DNA from: Hyphomicrobiales bacterium | GTDB taxonomy: Bacteria > Pseudomonadota > Alphaproteobacteria > Rhizobiales > Rhizobiaceae | Length of the DNA: 64,000 nucleotides | Reading direction: 5' to 3' | Assembly: GCA_900473045.1 (NCBI GenBank) | Contig: UCKS01000013.1 | Span: forward strand, 1 to 64,000 | Shown here: in pieces, positions 42,801 through 51,581 of the stretch | Layout: every line of letters begins with the position of its first letter | Position numbering within the stretch: position 1 is the first letter of the stretch | Notes under the pieces: generated by a model | Databases searched by the model: none | Told to the model about the DNA's origin: nothing | What the model saw: the letters and a program-made list of their open reading frames with translations, nothing else | Made by a program: the position numbers and the translations under genes

Positions 42801-43589
42801 ATGACGAACTTCAAGACACTCGCGCTGTCCGTGGCGGTCACGGCTATCCTGTGTGGCGGTGCTCATGCCGCTGACATGTCACCGCTGTTGACAGAGCCGC
42901 AGTCGACCGAGTCGCCGACAGGCTGGGAATTCAACGTCGCGCCATACTTCTGGATGGCCGGACTTTCTGGCGATACGTCACAGTTCGGGCTTCCAAACGT
43001 GCACATGGATGCCGACTTCGGTGATATACTGAGCAACCTCGACTTCGCATTCATGGCGGCCGGTGAAGCGCGCAACGACCGCTTCAGCGTCATCACGGAC
43101 GTCATCTACACCAAGCTGTCCGCCAATGGCGAAACGCCCTTCGGGTTTCTGGCAGATGATGTCGATGTGACAACATCGAGCTTTTCTGGTCTGCTTGGTG
43201 TGGGCTATGCCGTCCTGGACGGTCCCGAGGGTCACCTCGACGTCGTCGGCGGGGTAAAGGTCTGGTCGGTCGACACGACGATCTCGTTCAATGGCGGTAT
43301 CCTTGGCGGTATCGAACGCGAAGACAGCGCCACATGGGTCGATGGCATGGTCGGCCTGCGCGGCAAGTATTCGCTAACACCGGAAGTCTACCTGACGGGC
43401 TGGGGTCTGATCGGGGCGGGTGGCGCCGATGTCGACTGGGATGTCGCGCTTGGCCTGGGCTACGACTTCAACGACCGGATATCGGCGATCGCTGGGTATC
43501 GCGCTCTCGGTGTCGACTACAGTGATGACGGGTTTGTCTTCGACGCCGTGCAGCAAGGCCCCATTCTTGGCGTCTCGATAAAATTTTAG
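42801..43589 (+). CDS. Outer-membrane beta-barrel protein (262 aa)
   Basis: ATG at 42801 with AAAGGAG upstream; signal peptide (TLALSVAVTAILCGGAHA). The mature protein shows alternating amphipathic strands (WEFNVAPYFWMAGLSGDTSQ, FMAAGEARNDRFSVITDVIY, LDVVGGVKVWSVDTTISFNG, WDVALGLGYDFNDRISAIAG) and ends PILGVSIKF with a C-terminal Phe, typical of barrels inserted by Bam. It is 44 bp after the lipoprotein gene. A truncated relative is at 20.4 kb. Probably a channel or anchor for the cassette. Confidence 0.83.
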   Translation: MTNFKTLALSVAVTAILCGGAHAADMSPLLTEPQSTESPTGWEFNVAPYFWMAGLSGDTSQFGLPNVHMDADFGDILSNLDFAFMAAGEARNDRFSVITDVIYTKLSANGETPFGFLADDVDVTTSSFSGLLGVGYAVLDGPEGHLDVVGGVKVWSVDTTISFNGGILGGIEREDSATWVDGMVGLRGKYSLTPEVYLTGWGLIGAGGADVDWDVALGLGYDFNDRISAIAGYRALGVDYSDDGFVFDAVQQGPILGVSIKF

Positions 43590-43746
43590 ACTGCGAGCAT
43601 CAGAGGGCCCGCGATCTCCAGTGGAGGCCTCTCCATGCCGACGTCCATCCAGCCGGCAATCAAGAGCCGTCGCTGAGGGTTTTGGCCGACCAAGGATTTG
43701 AACGCGTCAGGTCCACGGTTCTGCACCCTGAAATATAATGGCTGAC

Positions 43747-43764
43747 CTTCCCCAAAGGACAATA
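43747..43764 (+). promoter_or_regulatory. FixJ-type candidate operator, site 4
   Basis: CTTCCCCAAAGGACAATAG on the + strand, ending 77 bp before the alkylsulfatase start codon. Identical over 18 bp to sites 1 and 2, which lie 11 kb away. Confidence 0.7.
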
Positions 43765-43841
43765 GGCAAGCCATGACGCCGCGTGCCACTACTGTCGTCG
43801 ACGGGCATCTTTCTGTGCCTTAACGTGTAAGGGAGAAGGCA

Positions 43842-45908
43842 ATGGGCAGAGCACTTCGAATTTCGTCGCTTGCGCTTGGTTCAATTCTCGTCGCAAGCCT
43901 GATCGGCGCTGCTGCCGCACAGGAACTGGAGCATTTCAGCCCGAAGGGAAAAATGCCCTCGCAGTTTACCATCGAGGCGCAACAGGAGCAGCGCAAGATT
44001 CTGCCGTTCGCCGACAAACGAGATTTCGAGGAAGCCAAACGTGGTTTCATCGCGGCCCCCTCGTTCCGCAAGATTATGAACGACAAGGGCGACGTAGCCT
44101 GGAACATGGACAACTGGGACTTTCTTCTGCAAGGGAAGGACTTCGACAGCATTCATCCATCGCTCCAACGCCAGGCGTTGCTCAATATGGAATATGGTTT
44201 GTTCGAGGTAATTCCTGGCATTTATCAGGTACGCGGGTTTGACCTTGCCAACATTTCTTTCATCAAAGGAGAGACCGGCTGGATCGTCATCGATCCCTTG
44301 ACCGTCAAGGAAACGGCTCGTGCCGCTCTTGAGTTCGTCAATGAAAAGCTCGGCAAGCGACCCGTGGTTGCCGTGATCATCTCTCATTCGCACGGTGACC
44401 ATTTTGGCGGTATTCGTGGCGTTGTCGACGACGCGGCGCTCGCTGCCGGGAAGGTCCAGATCATCGCGCCGAAAAGCTTCATGAACGAAGCCATTGCCGA
44501 GAACCTTTATGCGGGCAATGTCATGACCCGCCGTAAGACCTACACCTACGGTGATCTCTTGCCATCGAGCCCGTATGGACATGTCGATGCGTCGATCGGA
44601 AAGGCCGTCGCCAGCGGGGACGTCGGCATTCTCCCGCCGACGATCAGCATCGATCAGCCTATACAGGAGCTTACCATCGACGGCGTGAAGATGGTATTCC
44701 AGAACACGCCGGGCACCGAAGCGCCAGCCGAGATGAATACCTGGTTCCCCGATCTCAAGGCCTTCTGGGCGGCGGAAAACATCGTGGGCAGCCTTCACAA
44801 TATCCTCACGCTGCGAGGGGCGCCCGTGCGTGATGCGTTGGCATGGTCGCAATATATAAATGCCGCGCTTTACGAGTTTGGCAGCAAGGCGGACGTCATG
44901 TTCGCATCTCACAGTTGGCCGCGATGGGGCAAAGAGCGGATCACTGAAGTGATGAGCGGACAACGCGACATGTACGCAAACTTGAACAACCAGGTCCTGC
45001 ATCTGGCGAACACCGGTGTTACCATCAACCAGATCCACAACGTGTACGAACCGCCCAAGAGCTTGCAGGAGCAGTGGTTCGCGCGCGGTTATCATGGGTC
45101 GTACCTGCACAACAGCAGAGCCGTCGTTCAGCGCTACCTCGGATTTTGGGATCTCAATCCGACGACATTGGTCCCGCTGTCGCCAGAGGATTCCGCCCCG
45201 CTCTATGTCGAAATGATGGGAGGAGCCTCCAAAGTAATGGCAAGGGGACGGGAGCTCTATACCGAGGGCAAATACAGCCTTGCAACGGAAATCCTAAACA
45301 AGCTGGTCTACGCGGAACCGGACAATCAGGACGCCAAGGACCTTCTGGCGGATACGTACGAGCAGATGGGCTATCAGTTCGAAAGTCCGAGCCTTCGGCA
45401 CAGCTTCCTGGCCGGCGCAAAGGAACTGCGTGATGGCATTATCGCCGTAAAGGCGGCGAAAGCGGGAAGTCCTGACTTCGTGCGCGGTACGGGAACCGAA
45501 TTGTTCCTCAAGTACCTCGGCATCCAGATGGATAGCCGAAAAGCGGAAGGCATGCACTTCAAGATCAATCTCTCGACACCGGACAACGGCGAGAAGTTTG
45601 TTGTCGAGATGAGCAACGCTACTTTGACCACGATCCCTGGCTATCAAGCCGAAGACGCTGACCTGACAATCACCATCGATCGCCGCGAACTTGAAGATGT
45701 GATGATCGGGACGGCGAAACTTTCCGACAAGGTTGCGGCGGGGAAGGCAAAGATGGAAGGCAATCCACAGGTGCTTCTCCAACTCGCCTCGACGATGGTC
45801 GCGTTCGATAACTGGTTCGAGATCCTGCCCGGCACGAAAAGGGAGGCGGCATCGGAACCCAAGGCCGAACTCCTGCGCGATGACGGGACATACTATGAGG
45901 GGCCTTGA
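43842..45908 (+). CDS. SdsA/BDS1-type alkylsulfatase, metallo-beta-lactamase fold (688 aa)
   Basis: Signal peptide (LALGSILVASLIGAAAAQ). The N-terminal part binds the leader of the chain (PFADKRDFEEAKRGFIA). The hydrolase domain has VIISHSHGDHFGGIRGVVDD with the metal ligands HSHGDH at residues 182-187. A dimerisation/TPR-like region follows (GRELYTEGKYSLATEILNKL). The C-terminal SCP2-like domain (GMHFKINLSTPDNGEKFVVE and TITIDRRELEDVMIG) is the usual alkylsulfatase tail for hydrophobic substrates. It releases sulfate from alkyl sulfates by a zinc-dependent route distinct from the formylglycine sulfatase at 35.6 kb. It has its own promoter element (site 4). Confidence 0.92.
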   Translation: MGRALRISSLALGSILVASLIGAAAAQELEHFSPKGKMPSQFTIEAQQEQRKILPFADKRDFEEAKRGFIAAPSFRKIMNDKGDVAWNMDNWDFLLQGKDFDSIHPSLQRQALLNMEYGLFEVIPGIYQVRGFDLANISFIKGETGWIVIDPLTVKETARAALEFVNEKLGKRPVVAVIISHSHGDHFGGIRGVVDDAALAAGKVQIIAPKSFMNEAIAENLYAGNVMTRRKTYTYGDLLPSSPYGHVDASIGKAVASGDVGILPPTISIDQPIQELTIDGVKMVFQNTPGTEAPAEMNTWFPDLKAFWAAENIVGSLHNILTLRGAPVRDALAWSQYINAALYEFGSKADVMFASHSWPRWGKERITEVMSGQRDMYANLNNQVLHLANTGVTINQIHNVYEPPKSLQEQWFARGYHGSYLHNSRAVVQRYLGFWDLNPTTLVPLSPEDSAPLYVEMMGGASKVMARGRELYTEGKYSLATEILNKLVYAEPDNQDAKDLLADTYEQMGYQFESPSLRHSFLAGAKELRDGIIAVKAAKAGSPDFVRGTGTELFLKYLGIQMDSRKAEGMHFKINLSTPDNGEKFVVEMSNATLTTIPGYQAEDADLTITIDRRELEDVMIGTAKLSDKVAAGKAKMEGNPQVLLQLASTMVAFDNWFEILPGTKREAASEPKAELLRDDGTYYEGP

Positions 45909-45964
45909 CCCGACTGCTCGCCGGGTCGTGGAAGCATAATACATTCGGCCAAATCGATTCAAAA

Positions 45965-45986
45965 CCACGCGGAACCTTCCGCGTGG
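45965..45986 (+). terminator. 10-bp perfect inverted repeat between alkylsulfatase and channel genes
   Basis: CCACGCGGAA / TTCCGCGTGG with a 2-nt loop, 56 bp after the alkylsulfatase stop and 38 bp before the channel start. No U-tract. A processing hairpin or operator are both possible. Confidence 0.4.
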
Positions 45987-46024
45987 CGCGGCGGTCAAAC
46001 GGCCAACAAACATAAGGGCTGACA

Positions 46025-46831
46025 ATGATTTTCTGCGCTCGTCGAAACTGGATCGGCCCGCTGATCCTGCTGCTTGCGGCGACGCCGCTCTGCGCGCAGG
46101 ACTCCAGCACGGATCTGGCGAAAAAACTATCTAACCCGATCGCCTCGCTGATAAGCGTCCCGTTTCAATTCAACTACGACCACGGTTACGGGCCGCTCGA
46201 TGGCGATAAGACGACGCTGAACATCCAGCCCGTAATCCCGTTTTCGTTGAACGAAGACTGGAATCTCATCTCGCGCACGATCCTGCCTGTGACATGGCAG
46301 GACGACATCGCGGGGCCTTCCGGGACACAGTTCGGTCTCGGCGACACCGTCCAAAGCTTCTTCCTGTCCCCCGCAAAACCAACCGAAAGCGGCATCATCT
46401 GGGGAGCCGGCCCCGTCTTCCTCATCCCGACAGCCACGGACGACCTGCTTGGCGGCGAGAAATGGGGAGCAGGCCCGACAATCGTCGCCCTCAAACAGGA
46501 CGGATCATGGACGGTGGGCGTGCTTGCCAACCACATCTGGTCGTTTGCTGGCAGCGACGAGCGGAATGACATCAGCAGCACTTTCATGCAGCCGTTCGTA
46601 TCCTACACCACCCCGGACGCCTGGACGTTCGCCCTCAACACGGAGTCGACCTATGAATGGAAGTCTGAGGAATGGTCCGTCCCCATCAACTTTACGGTCT
46701 CGAAGCTGGTGAAGATCGAAGAGCAGCCAATCAGCCTGACGGCTGGGCTGCGCTACTGGGCGGCCGCACCGGACAACGGTCCCGAAGGCCTGGGCGTACG
46801 TTTGGCAGTGACGTTTCTTTTTCCGAAATAG
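46025..46831 (+). CDS. MetA-type outer-membrane channel (transporter), copy 2
   Basis: Signal peptide (RNWIGPLILLLAATPLCAQ) differs from copy 1, but the mature barrel matches it at most positions: by eye about 30 differences in roughly 245 residues. Examples are SNPIASLISVPFQFNYDHGY, GAGPVFLIPTATDDLLGGEK and LTAGLRYWAAAPDNGPEGL. Synonymous sites differ much more. The ATG follows ATAAGGGCTGACA. It lies 116 bp after the alkylsulfatase gene, so it may move the products or substrates of that enzyme. A DUF1254 remnant follows directly. Confidence 0.85.
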   Translation: MIFCARRNWIGPLILLLAATPLCAQDSSTDLAKKLSNPIASLISVPFQFNYDHGYGPLDGDKTTLNIQPVIPFSLNEDWNLISRTILPVTWQDDIAGPSGTQFGLGDTVQSFFLSPAKPTESGIIWGAGPVFLIPTATDDLLGGEKWGAGPTIVALKQDGSWTVGVLANHIWSFAGSDERNDISSTFMQPFVSYTTPDAWTFALNTESTYEWKSEEWSVPINFTVSKLVKIEEQPISLTAGLRYWAAAPDNGPEGLGVRLAVTFLFPK

Positions 46832-46848
46832 ATGCTAGGCGCTGGATT

Positions 46849-46996
46849 CGACAAGGAAGCGGATTTTGCTCCCAATCCCTGACGACAAAATCTGTCTCGT
46901 GATGCGGCTGCCTTGGCCGAAAAGGCGTCGCTATGGATTCTGCCTACAGGATTCAGGGGGACATGGGCGCCACCGGGTATAACATGGGTCTCATAG
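46849..46996 (+). pseudogene. C-terminal remnant of a DUF1254/DUF1214 gene
   Basis: At the nucleotide level this stretch follows the last ~150 bases of the DUF1254 gene at 28.5 kb (for example ATCTGTCTCGTGATGCG against ATCTATCTCGTGATGCG, then GGGACATGG and the final stop), but with an in-frame stop and indels. It sits just after channel copy 2, as the intact gene sits after copy 1, so an ancestral channel-DUF1254 pair has lost its second gene here. Confidence 0.7.
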
Positions 46997-47047
46997 CTGA
47001 CGTCTGCATTTCTTACGGTTTTTGCCATGAGGAAACTGTCTGCCCTC

Positions 47048-47824
47048 TTACGTAACCGACAAGCAAGAACGAAGCTTCTGTGATGTCCAATCGGACGAGC
47101 TACGGAGTGGCGAGATCATCCAGAACGCCGATGAGCACCTGTCCGTCGGTGAAATATGGATCGCCGCCGCCGTTTCTGCCCGTCTTGCTTTCTCCAATTC
47201 CTGCGCGCTCAACCGTCGAGCAAACTTGCCTGCTTTCTGAAGGTCTCCGATTACCAGGTCACGGTCTGCATCGAGATCCGGTCCGATGTGGTGGGTGATT
47301 TCGCCAGTGTCGTGGCTGACGCCGACGCCGCGATCAAAACTCGCCGCCCCCAGCCAAAGAGGCCGCCCATCGGGCTCGAGACTTGTCGTCATCCAGAACC
47401 GCACATGATGCCGCTCGTCCGCACTACGACCAACGGGCTTTTCGAACGCTAGGTCCTGCTTTCGGCCGTCAAACAGCAGCGCGCTGACAGGGGCATCGAG
47501 GTCGGGACGGTCAAGCACGACGCTCAATCCGATGTCGACCGACGATCGCAGTGTGATCTTGTCAGCCGGATCCCACTTGGCCGCGGCAAACGACCAGATG
47601 AGTTGTTCCTTGGTTCCCACTAACCCGACGTTGATGGGATCACCAGGAATATCCTGCTCCGTGGTCGTCACCATCTTGCTGAAGTCCGTCATCCTGCGGC
47701 CGTCGTAGAATATCCAAATCTCGGGAATAACGAAGTAGCAGACAAGCAGGTACGCCGTGACCACGGAGAGAACTGCGACCACCGCAATTTTGAATCTGCT
47801 TCTTTGCTCAATGCCGGTTTTCAT
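47048..47824 (-). CDS. LssY_C-like membrane-anchored protein, C-terminus probably frameshifted
   Basis: One N-terminal membrane helix (VVAVLSVVTAYLLVCYFVIP), then a periplasmic domain like the C-terminal part of LssY: PINVGLVGTKEQLIWSFAAA, DKITLRSSVDIGLSVVLDRP, DAPVSALLFDGRKQDLAFEK and GRSADERHHVRFW, plus FDRGVGVSHDTGEITHHIG. The last ~35 residues in this frame are unlike the family, but another frame from about 47170 gives GGGDPYFTDGQVLIGVLDD and stops at 47100-47102, the expected ending. A single missing base in the GGCGGC run near 47165-47175 would explain it. Role unknown. Confidence 0.7.
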   Translation of the reverse strand: MKTGIEQRSRFKIAVVAVLSVVTAYLLVCYFVIPEIWIFYDGRRMTDFSKMVTTTEQDIPGDPINVGLVGTKEQLIWSFAAAKWDPADKITLRSSVDIGLSVVLDRPDLDAPVSALLFDGRKQDLAFEKPVGRSADERHHVRFWMTTSLEPDGRPLWLGAASFDRGVGVSHDTGEITHHIGPDLDADRDLVIGDLQKAGKFARRLSAQELEKARRAETAAAIHISPTDRCSSAFWMISPLRSSSDWTSQKLRSCLSVT

Positions 47825-48169
47825 TAGATTGGCGACCCCCTCTGTTCGCTAGAGTCTTACCACGAGGCAGGACAACCGGCACTTCCCCAAAAGGTGCAAG
47901 TTGGCACGCGTAGTGACATGTAAAATAGTCGCCCGCGGCCATGGGCATTGTATTCAACGGCGCCCGGAAAATAATGGCAGCTTTTAGCTGTTTCAGCAGA
48001 TGCTGCGAGCGACTGCAATAAGGCGCAAAGCCGTCGTTGGGCGTGAACTGCAGTTGGCTCGAGCCAGATGCCCTTCCAGCGTCTTCGCCTTGAAAGGGTA
48101 CCAACCACGATGGTCCGGTTCGGAAACTTAGCGCCCTTTCGTCCGCTTGCCAAACCTCGATGAGGCTTC
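47825..48169. other. Intergenic, no gene seen
   Basis: Contains CTTCCCCAAAAGG at about 47883-47895, a partial match to the FixJ-type element that lacks the GGACAATA half. No supported reading frame. Confidence 0.4.
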
Positions 48170-49252
48170 TTACCGCAGGCGCTGCGCCGCTTTCGCTTGT
48201 GCCTCTCGGATAAGGCCGGAATACATACTCTCTTTGCCGGGATACCACGGCATCGTGCCGATGGAGCCGAAGCCGGGAATCGTTTCCATATGTGCAACCA
48301 TGCGGGCACGCATGCGGTCATCTGGAAGCGGGCCTGTCATCGCCTGGACATTGTCACTCATGTGGTCGGGGTTGGAAGTCCCGCAAAGCACACTCGTAAC
48401 GGAAGGATGCGCCATGACCCATTTCAGGAAGAACTGCGCCCAGCTGGTGGCCCCGAACTCCTGTGCAAAGTCCGGGAGCGGCTGCCCCTCGACCACCTTA
48501 ATCAGCCGGGCTTTTTCGAGCGGCAGATTGATCAGGACGCCGACCCCCTCGTCGGCAGCCGCCGGCAGCAGGCGACGTTCGGCGTCTCGATTAAAGATCG
48601 AGTAGTTCGTCTGGATGAAGTCGACGTCGTCGCGTTGAACGATCGCCAATAACTGGTCCTGGGCCGCCGACTCGTGGTGGGTCACACCGACATGGCGTAT
48701 GAGGCCTTCCTTCTTCCATGCCTTCATCAACGGAATGACGACCGGCGCATTGGTAATGCTGTGGCATTGCATGAGATTGATCGTTTCACGCCATGTCCGC
48801 ATGCGCGATTGCCGGAAGCTTTCAACGGCGTGGCTTTCGTCTCCGAGATACTCTCCTGTCGACCAGACCTTGTTAGCGAGGAACATCTCGTCCGATCTTT
48901 CGAACTCGCCCATGAATTGGCCGACGCTCACTTCGGCCGAGCCGTAGAGCGGCGACGTGTCGACCACACGACCGCCGGCAGTGACGTACCGTTCAAAGAC
49001 TTGCCGCAGAGCGTCGCGGCGATCACCGGGCTTCAGGTCGAAGGTCAGGAAGGTGCCGAGACCCAGGGCTGTGATTTGTTCGCCAGTGCGTGGCAAGGTG
49101 CGGGTTAGCACATCTGGATTTGATCCAGTGGCTGGCGCCGCCACATTCGTTTCCTGGGTCTGTGCCGTAGCGTTGGTGGCGAGTGCCAGCCCTGTTGCCG
49201 CGGCACTTACCGTGCCGAGGAAGCCGCGTCTATTGATCTTTGACTGGTCCAT
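48170..49252 (-). CDS. Tat-exported aldo/keto reductase (360 aa)
   Basis: Twin-arginine signal (NRRGFLGTVSAAATGLALAT). The AKR barrel has the tetrad Asp and Tyr in VVDTSPLYG, Lys in LANKVWS and His in LMQCHS, and the NADPH-pocket segment VTSVLCGTSNPDHM. It reduces or oxidises an aldehyde or ketone with NADP(H); export through Tat is unusual for soluble AKRs but known for this subgroup. The upstream MBL-fold gene ends 24 bp before it; both are divergent from a LysR gene, likely their regulator. Confidence 0.88.
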   Translation of the reverse strand: MDQSKINRRGFLGTVSAAATGLALATNATAQTQETNVAAPATGSNPDVLTRTLPRTGEQITALGLGTFLTFDLKPGDRRDALRQVFERYVTAGGRVVDTSPLYGSAEVSVGQFMGEFERSDEMFLANKVWSTGEYLGDESHAVESFRQSRMRTWRETINLMQCHSITNAPVVIPLMKAWKKEGLIRHVGVTHHESAAQDQLLAIVQRDDVDFIQTNYSIFNRDAERRLLPAAADEGVGVLINLPLEKARLIKVVEGQPLPDFAQEFGATSWAQFFLKWVMAHPSVTSVLCGTSNPDHMSDNVQAMTGPLPDDRMRARMVAHMETIPGFGSIGTMPWYPGKESMYSGLIREAQAKAAQRLR

Positions 49253-49276
49253 GGGATCTCTCCTGCTTCGTTACCG

Positions 49277-50269
49277 TTAGAACTGCCAGTTGGCGGGTAC
49301 CCAGGCGTAGCCACCGTCGGTCTTCAGCATCTGGCCAAGACCGGGGAACGGATAGTGGAAGCCAAGCACCGGCATGCGCTCGGCCGCCGCCCTGTCGAAG
49401 ATGCGCCGGCGCGAAGAGAGTGCCGTCTCCTTGTCGCGGTCGGGTCCAGGTTGCCAAGGATTGTCGACGTTGACGACAGGGTGATAGGCAAGGTCTGCGG
49501 TCAGCAGCAACTGGTCGCTCCCGGAATGGACGAGGAAGGTCGCCATGCCCGGCGTGTGGCCGGATGCGACGATCGTCGTCAGACCCGGCACGATCTCGGC
49601 GCCGGCTTCATAAAGCTCGACATCGTTCATAAATGGCGCGAGGCTGTTCTTGATGTTTGCCGCAAAGCGCATACGGAATTCCTCCGGGACCGGCATATAG
49701 GTGAGATCCGGATCGGTGCGGACGAAGAAATCCCAATCCGCCTTCGGAACGAAAACAGTGGCGCGTGGGAAGGCCTTGCCGCCGTCCGCAGTTCTCAAGT
49801 TACCGACATGGTCGGGGTGGGTGTGTGAGATGACGATCGCGTCGATGTCCGCAGGATCGAGACCGATCGCCGCCAGGTTCCCGAAGATCTGCCCGCCATT
49901 CGGGCCCATGGTCTTGCCGGCCCCGGCTTCGATCAGAATCCGCCGGCCACCGGTCTCGATCAGCAGCGTGTTGAGGTTGAGTGTCATGTGGTCGCTCGGC
50001 AGAAATGCGTCGCGCAGAACCTCCTGAAGCTCGGCTTCCGGCGCGTCGCTTGCGTAGACGCGGGGCGGGCCACCAATCACGCCGTCGCTCAAGACAGTTG
50101 CGCTGATGTCGCCGACGCGGAAGCGGTAGTGACCAGCATTTCCCGTCACCGAGGACGCAGCCTGGGCGTTGGCTGTGCCAGAGCCAACCAGACTTGGAAC
50201 GAGCATACTTGATGCACCTGCGACAGCCGACAGCATGATCGCGCGTCTATTGAGGGTGAAGGCATTCAT
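49277..50269 (-). CDS. Exported MBL-fold metallo-hydrolase (330 aa)
   Basis: ATG at 50269 with GGGAAGACCG upstream. An RR-containing signal (LNRRAIMLSAVAGASSMLVP) suggests Tat export. The metal-binding motif is AIVISHTHPDHVGNL (HTHPDH), followed by IVASGHTPGMATF (second His) and LLTADLAYHPVVNV (Asp and His). Resembles the quorum-quenching/AttM-like and PNGase-type MBL hydrolases in general layout, without a motif that sets the substrate. Operon with the aldo/keto reductase. Confidence 0.88.
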   Translation of the reverse strand: MNAFTLNRRAIMLSAVAGASSMLVPSLVGSGTANAQAASSVTGNAGHYRFRVGDISATVLSDGVIGGPPRVYASDAPEAELQEVLRDAFLPSDHMTLNLNTLLIETGGRRILIEAGAGKTMGPNGGQIFGNLAAIGLDPADIDAIVISHTHPDHVGNLRTADGGKAFPRATVFVPKADWDFFVRTDPDLTYMPVPEEFRMRFAANIKNSLAPFMNDVELYEAGAEIVPGLTTIVASGHTPGMATFLVHSGSDQLLLTADLAYHPVVNVDNPWQPGPDRDKETALSSRRRIFDRAAAERMPVLGFHYPFPGLGQMLKTDGGYAWVPANWQF

Positions 50270-50396
50270 CGGTCTTCCCTTTTGCGTTGGGCGCTCTTTC
50301 GCCTCGTTCAGTTGCACGGGTGGAAGTGCCGGGCAAAGGAAGTAGATCGGGCGCGGCATTGAGCTCTGGAGCTAACCATGACATGGGCAGATTGAT

Positions 50397-50422
50397 CTGA
50401 TAAGCTGCCTTAAGTTTATCAG
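50397..50422. promoter_or_regulatory. Candidate LysR binding site between divergent promoters
   Basis: Inverted repeat CTGATAA / TTATCAG, 12 bp apart, between the MBL gene and the divergent LysR gene, 21 bp before the LysR start codon. The T-N11-A pattern fits LysR-type boxes. Confidence 0.5.
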
Positions 50423-50443
50423 CTTGATTAGAAAAACTTCTCA

Positions 50444-51385
50444 ATGGACCCTATCCGACTGGACAGCTTTGACGTCTTCGTTGCCATCGTGCGCTGCGGC
50501 GGTTTCCGTGCGGCAGCACTGGAGCGAAGCGTCTCGTCATCGGCCTTGAGCCAAACGATGAATGGCCTAGAAGAGGCTCTCGGGATCCGGCTCCTCAATC
50601 GAACGACCAGGAGCGTGTCTCCGACGGAGGCCGGACAGCGCCTTCTTGAGCGGTTGGCGCCTGCGTTGAGCGACATCAGGCTCGCCATCGCCGAGGTCGA
50701 CGAATTGCGTGACAGCCCATCCGGAACGCTCAGAATCAACGCGCCAGCACCGGCCGTCGATCACTTTCTCTGCCCACTGGTATTCGACTTTATGGATGCC
50801 TATCCCGAGGTCAAGATCGAGATCATCAGCGATGCGGCCGTCATCGATATCGTGGAACAGGGTTTCGATGCCGGCGTCAGGTTCGGCAAACAGCTGGCGC
50901 AGGACATGATTGCGCTGCCGCTTGGACCCGCGCTTCGATATGCGATCGTAGCTTCACCTGCGTATATCAATAGGTGCGGGGAGCCGCAGACGCCGCACGA
51001 ACTCGTTGGTCACGACTGTATAAGACGCCGCTTCCCTGGTGGCACGCTCGTCACTTGGCGATTTGCCGAGGGAAGCGAAGAGTTCGAAGTCACCCCCACG
51101 GGACGTCTGACGGTCAGCTCTGCACACAATGAACTGCAAGCTGCGCTGGCGGGCCGAGGAATCGCCCATGTCTTCGATGACTACGCCAAACCATATGTCC
51201 AAGGCGGCCGGCTGGTGGAGCTACTCTCCAACTGGAGCCCCACCTTGCCACACTGGTTTTTATACTACCCCAGCCGCCGCCTCCCGAGCGCCGCTATGCG
51301 CGCCTTTCTCGATTACATGAGAAGCTACGATTGGAAGGGCAAGGATGTCCTCGATCTACAGCAAGTTGGCTACCGGCTTGCATAG
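50444..51385 (+). CDS. LysR-family transcriptional regulator (313 aa)
   Basis: The N-terminal helix-turn-helix is clear (LDSFDVFVAIVRCGGFRAAA, then SVSSSALSQTMNGLEEALGI, RLLNRTTRSVSPTEAGQRLL). The effector domain begins GTLRINAPAPAVDHFLCP. It belongs to the CrgA/DmlR-type group, with the typical FDAGVRFG and IAHVFDDYA. It lies divergent from the MBL/AKR operon with an inverted repeat between, the classical arrangement for LysR control of the neighbouring operon. Confidence 0.9.
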   Translation: MDPIRLDSFDVFVAIVRCGGFRAAALERSVSSSALSQTMNGLEEALGIRLLNRTTRSVSPTEAGQRLLERLAPALSDIRLAIAEVDELRDSPSGTLRINAPAPAVDHFLCPLVFDFMDAYPEVKIEIISDAAVIDIVEQGFDAGVRFGKQLAQDMIALPLGPALRYAIVASPAYINRCGEPQTPHELVGHDCIRRRFPGGTLVTWRFAEGSEEFEVTPTGRLTVSSAHNELQAALAGRGIAHVFDDYAKPYVQGGRLVELLSNWSPTLPHWFLYYPSRRLPSAAMRAFLDYMRSYDWKGKDVLDLQQVGYRLA

Positions 51386-51581
51386 CCAAATGACGAGTAT
51401 AGCAAATCGGGTCTCGTGAGATATTTGCAAGCCACCATGCTGAAGACACCTCTGCGGCTGTTGGGAGAATCCCTTTGGGCGTGTCGCGCGACACCGCCGT
51501 ATCCAGCTTCCGCATTCGCGCGACGGATGTAGAATCTCGTTTAACCCATGATCGAAGGCTGACGGTACGTCGATCGCCGCT

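Noticed and set aside
43881..45110. Long minus-strand frame opposite the alkylsulfatase gene
   Set aside because: No signal, motif or start site; the + strand gene has clear catalytic motifs.
47883..47895. CTTCCCCAAAAGG as a fifth FixJ-type site
   Set aside because: Lacks the GGACAATA half, and no + strand gene lies downstream in the matching orientation.
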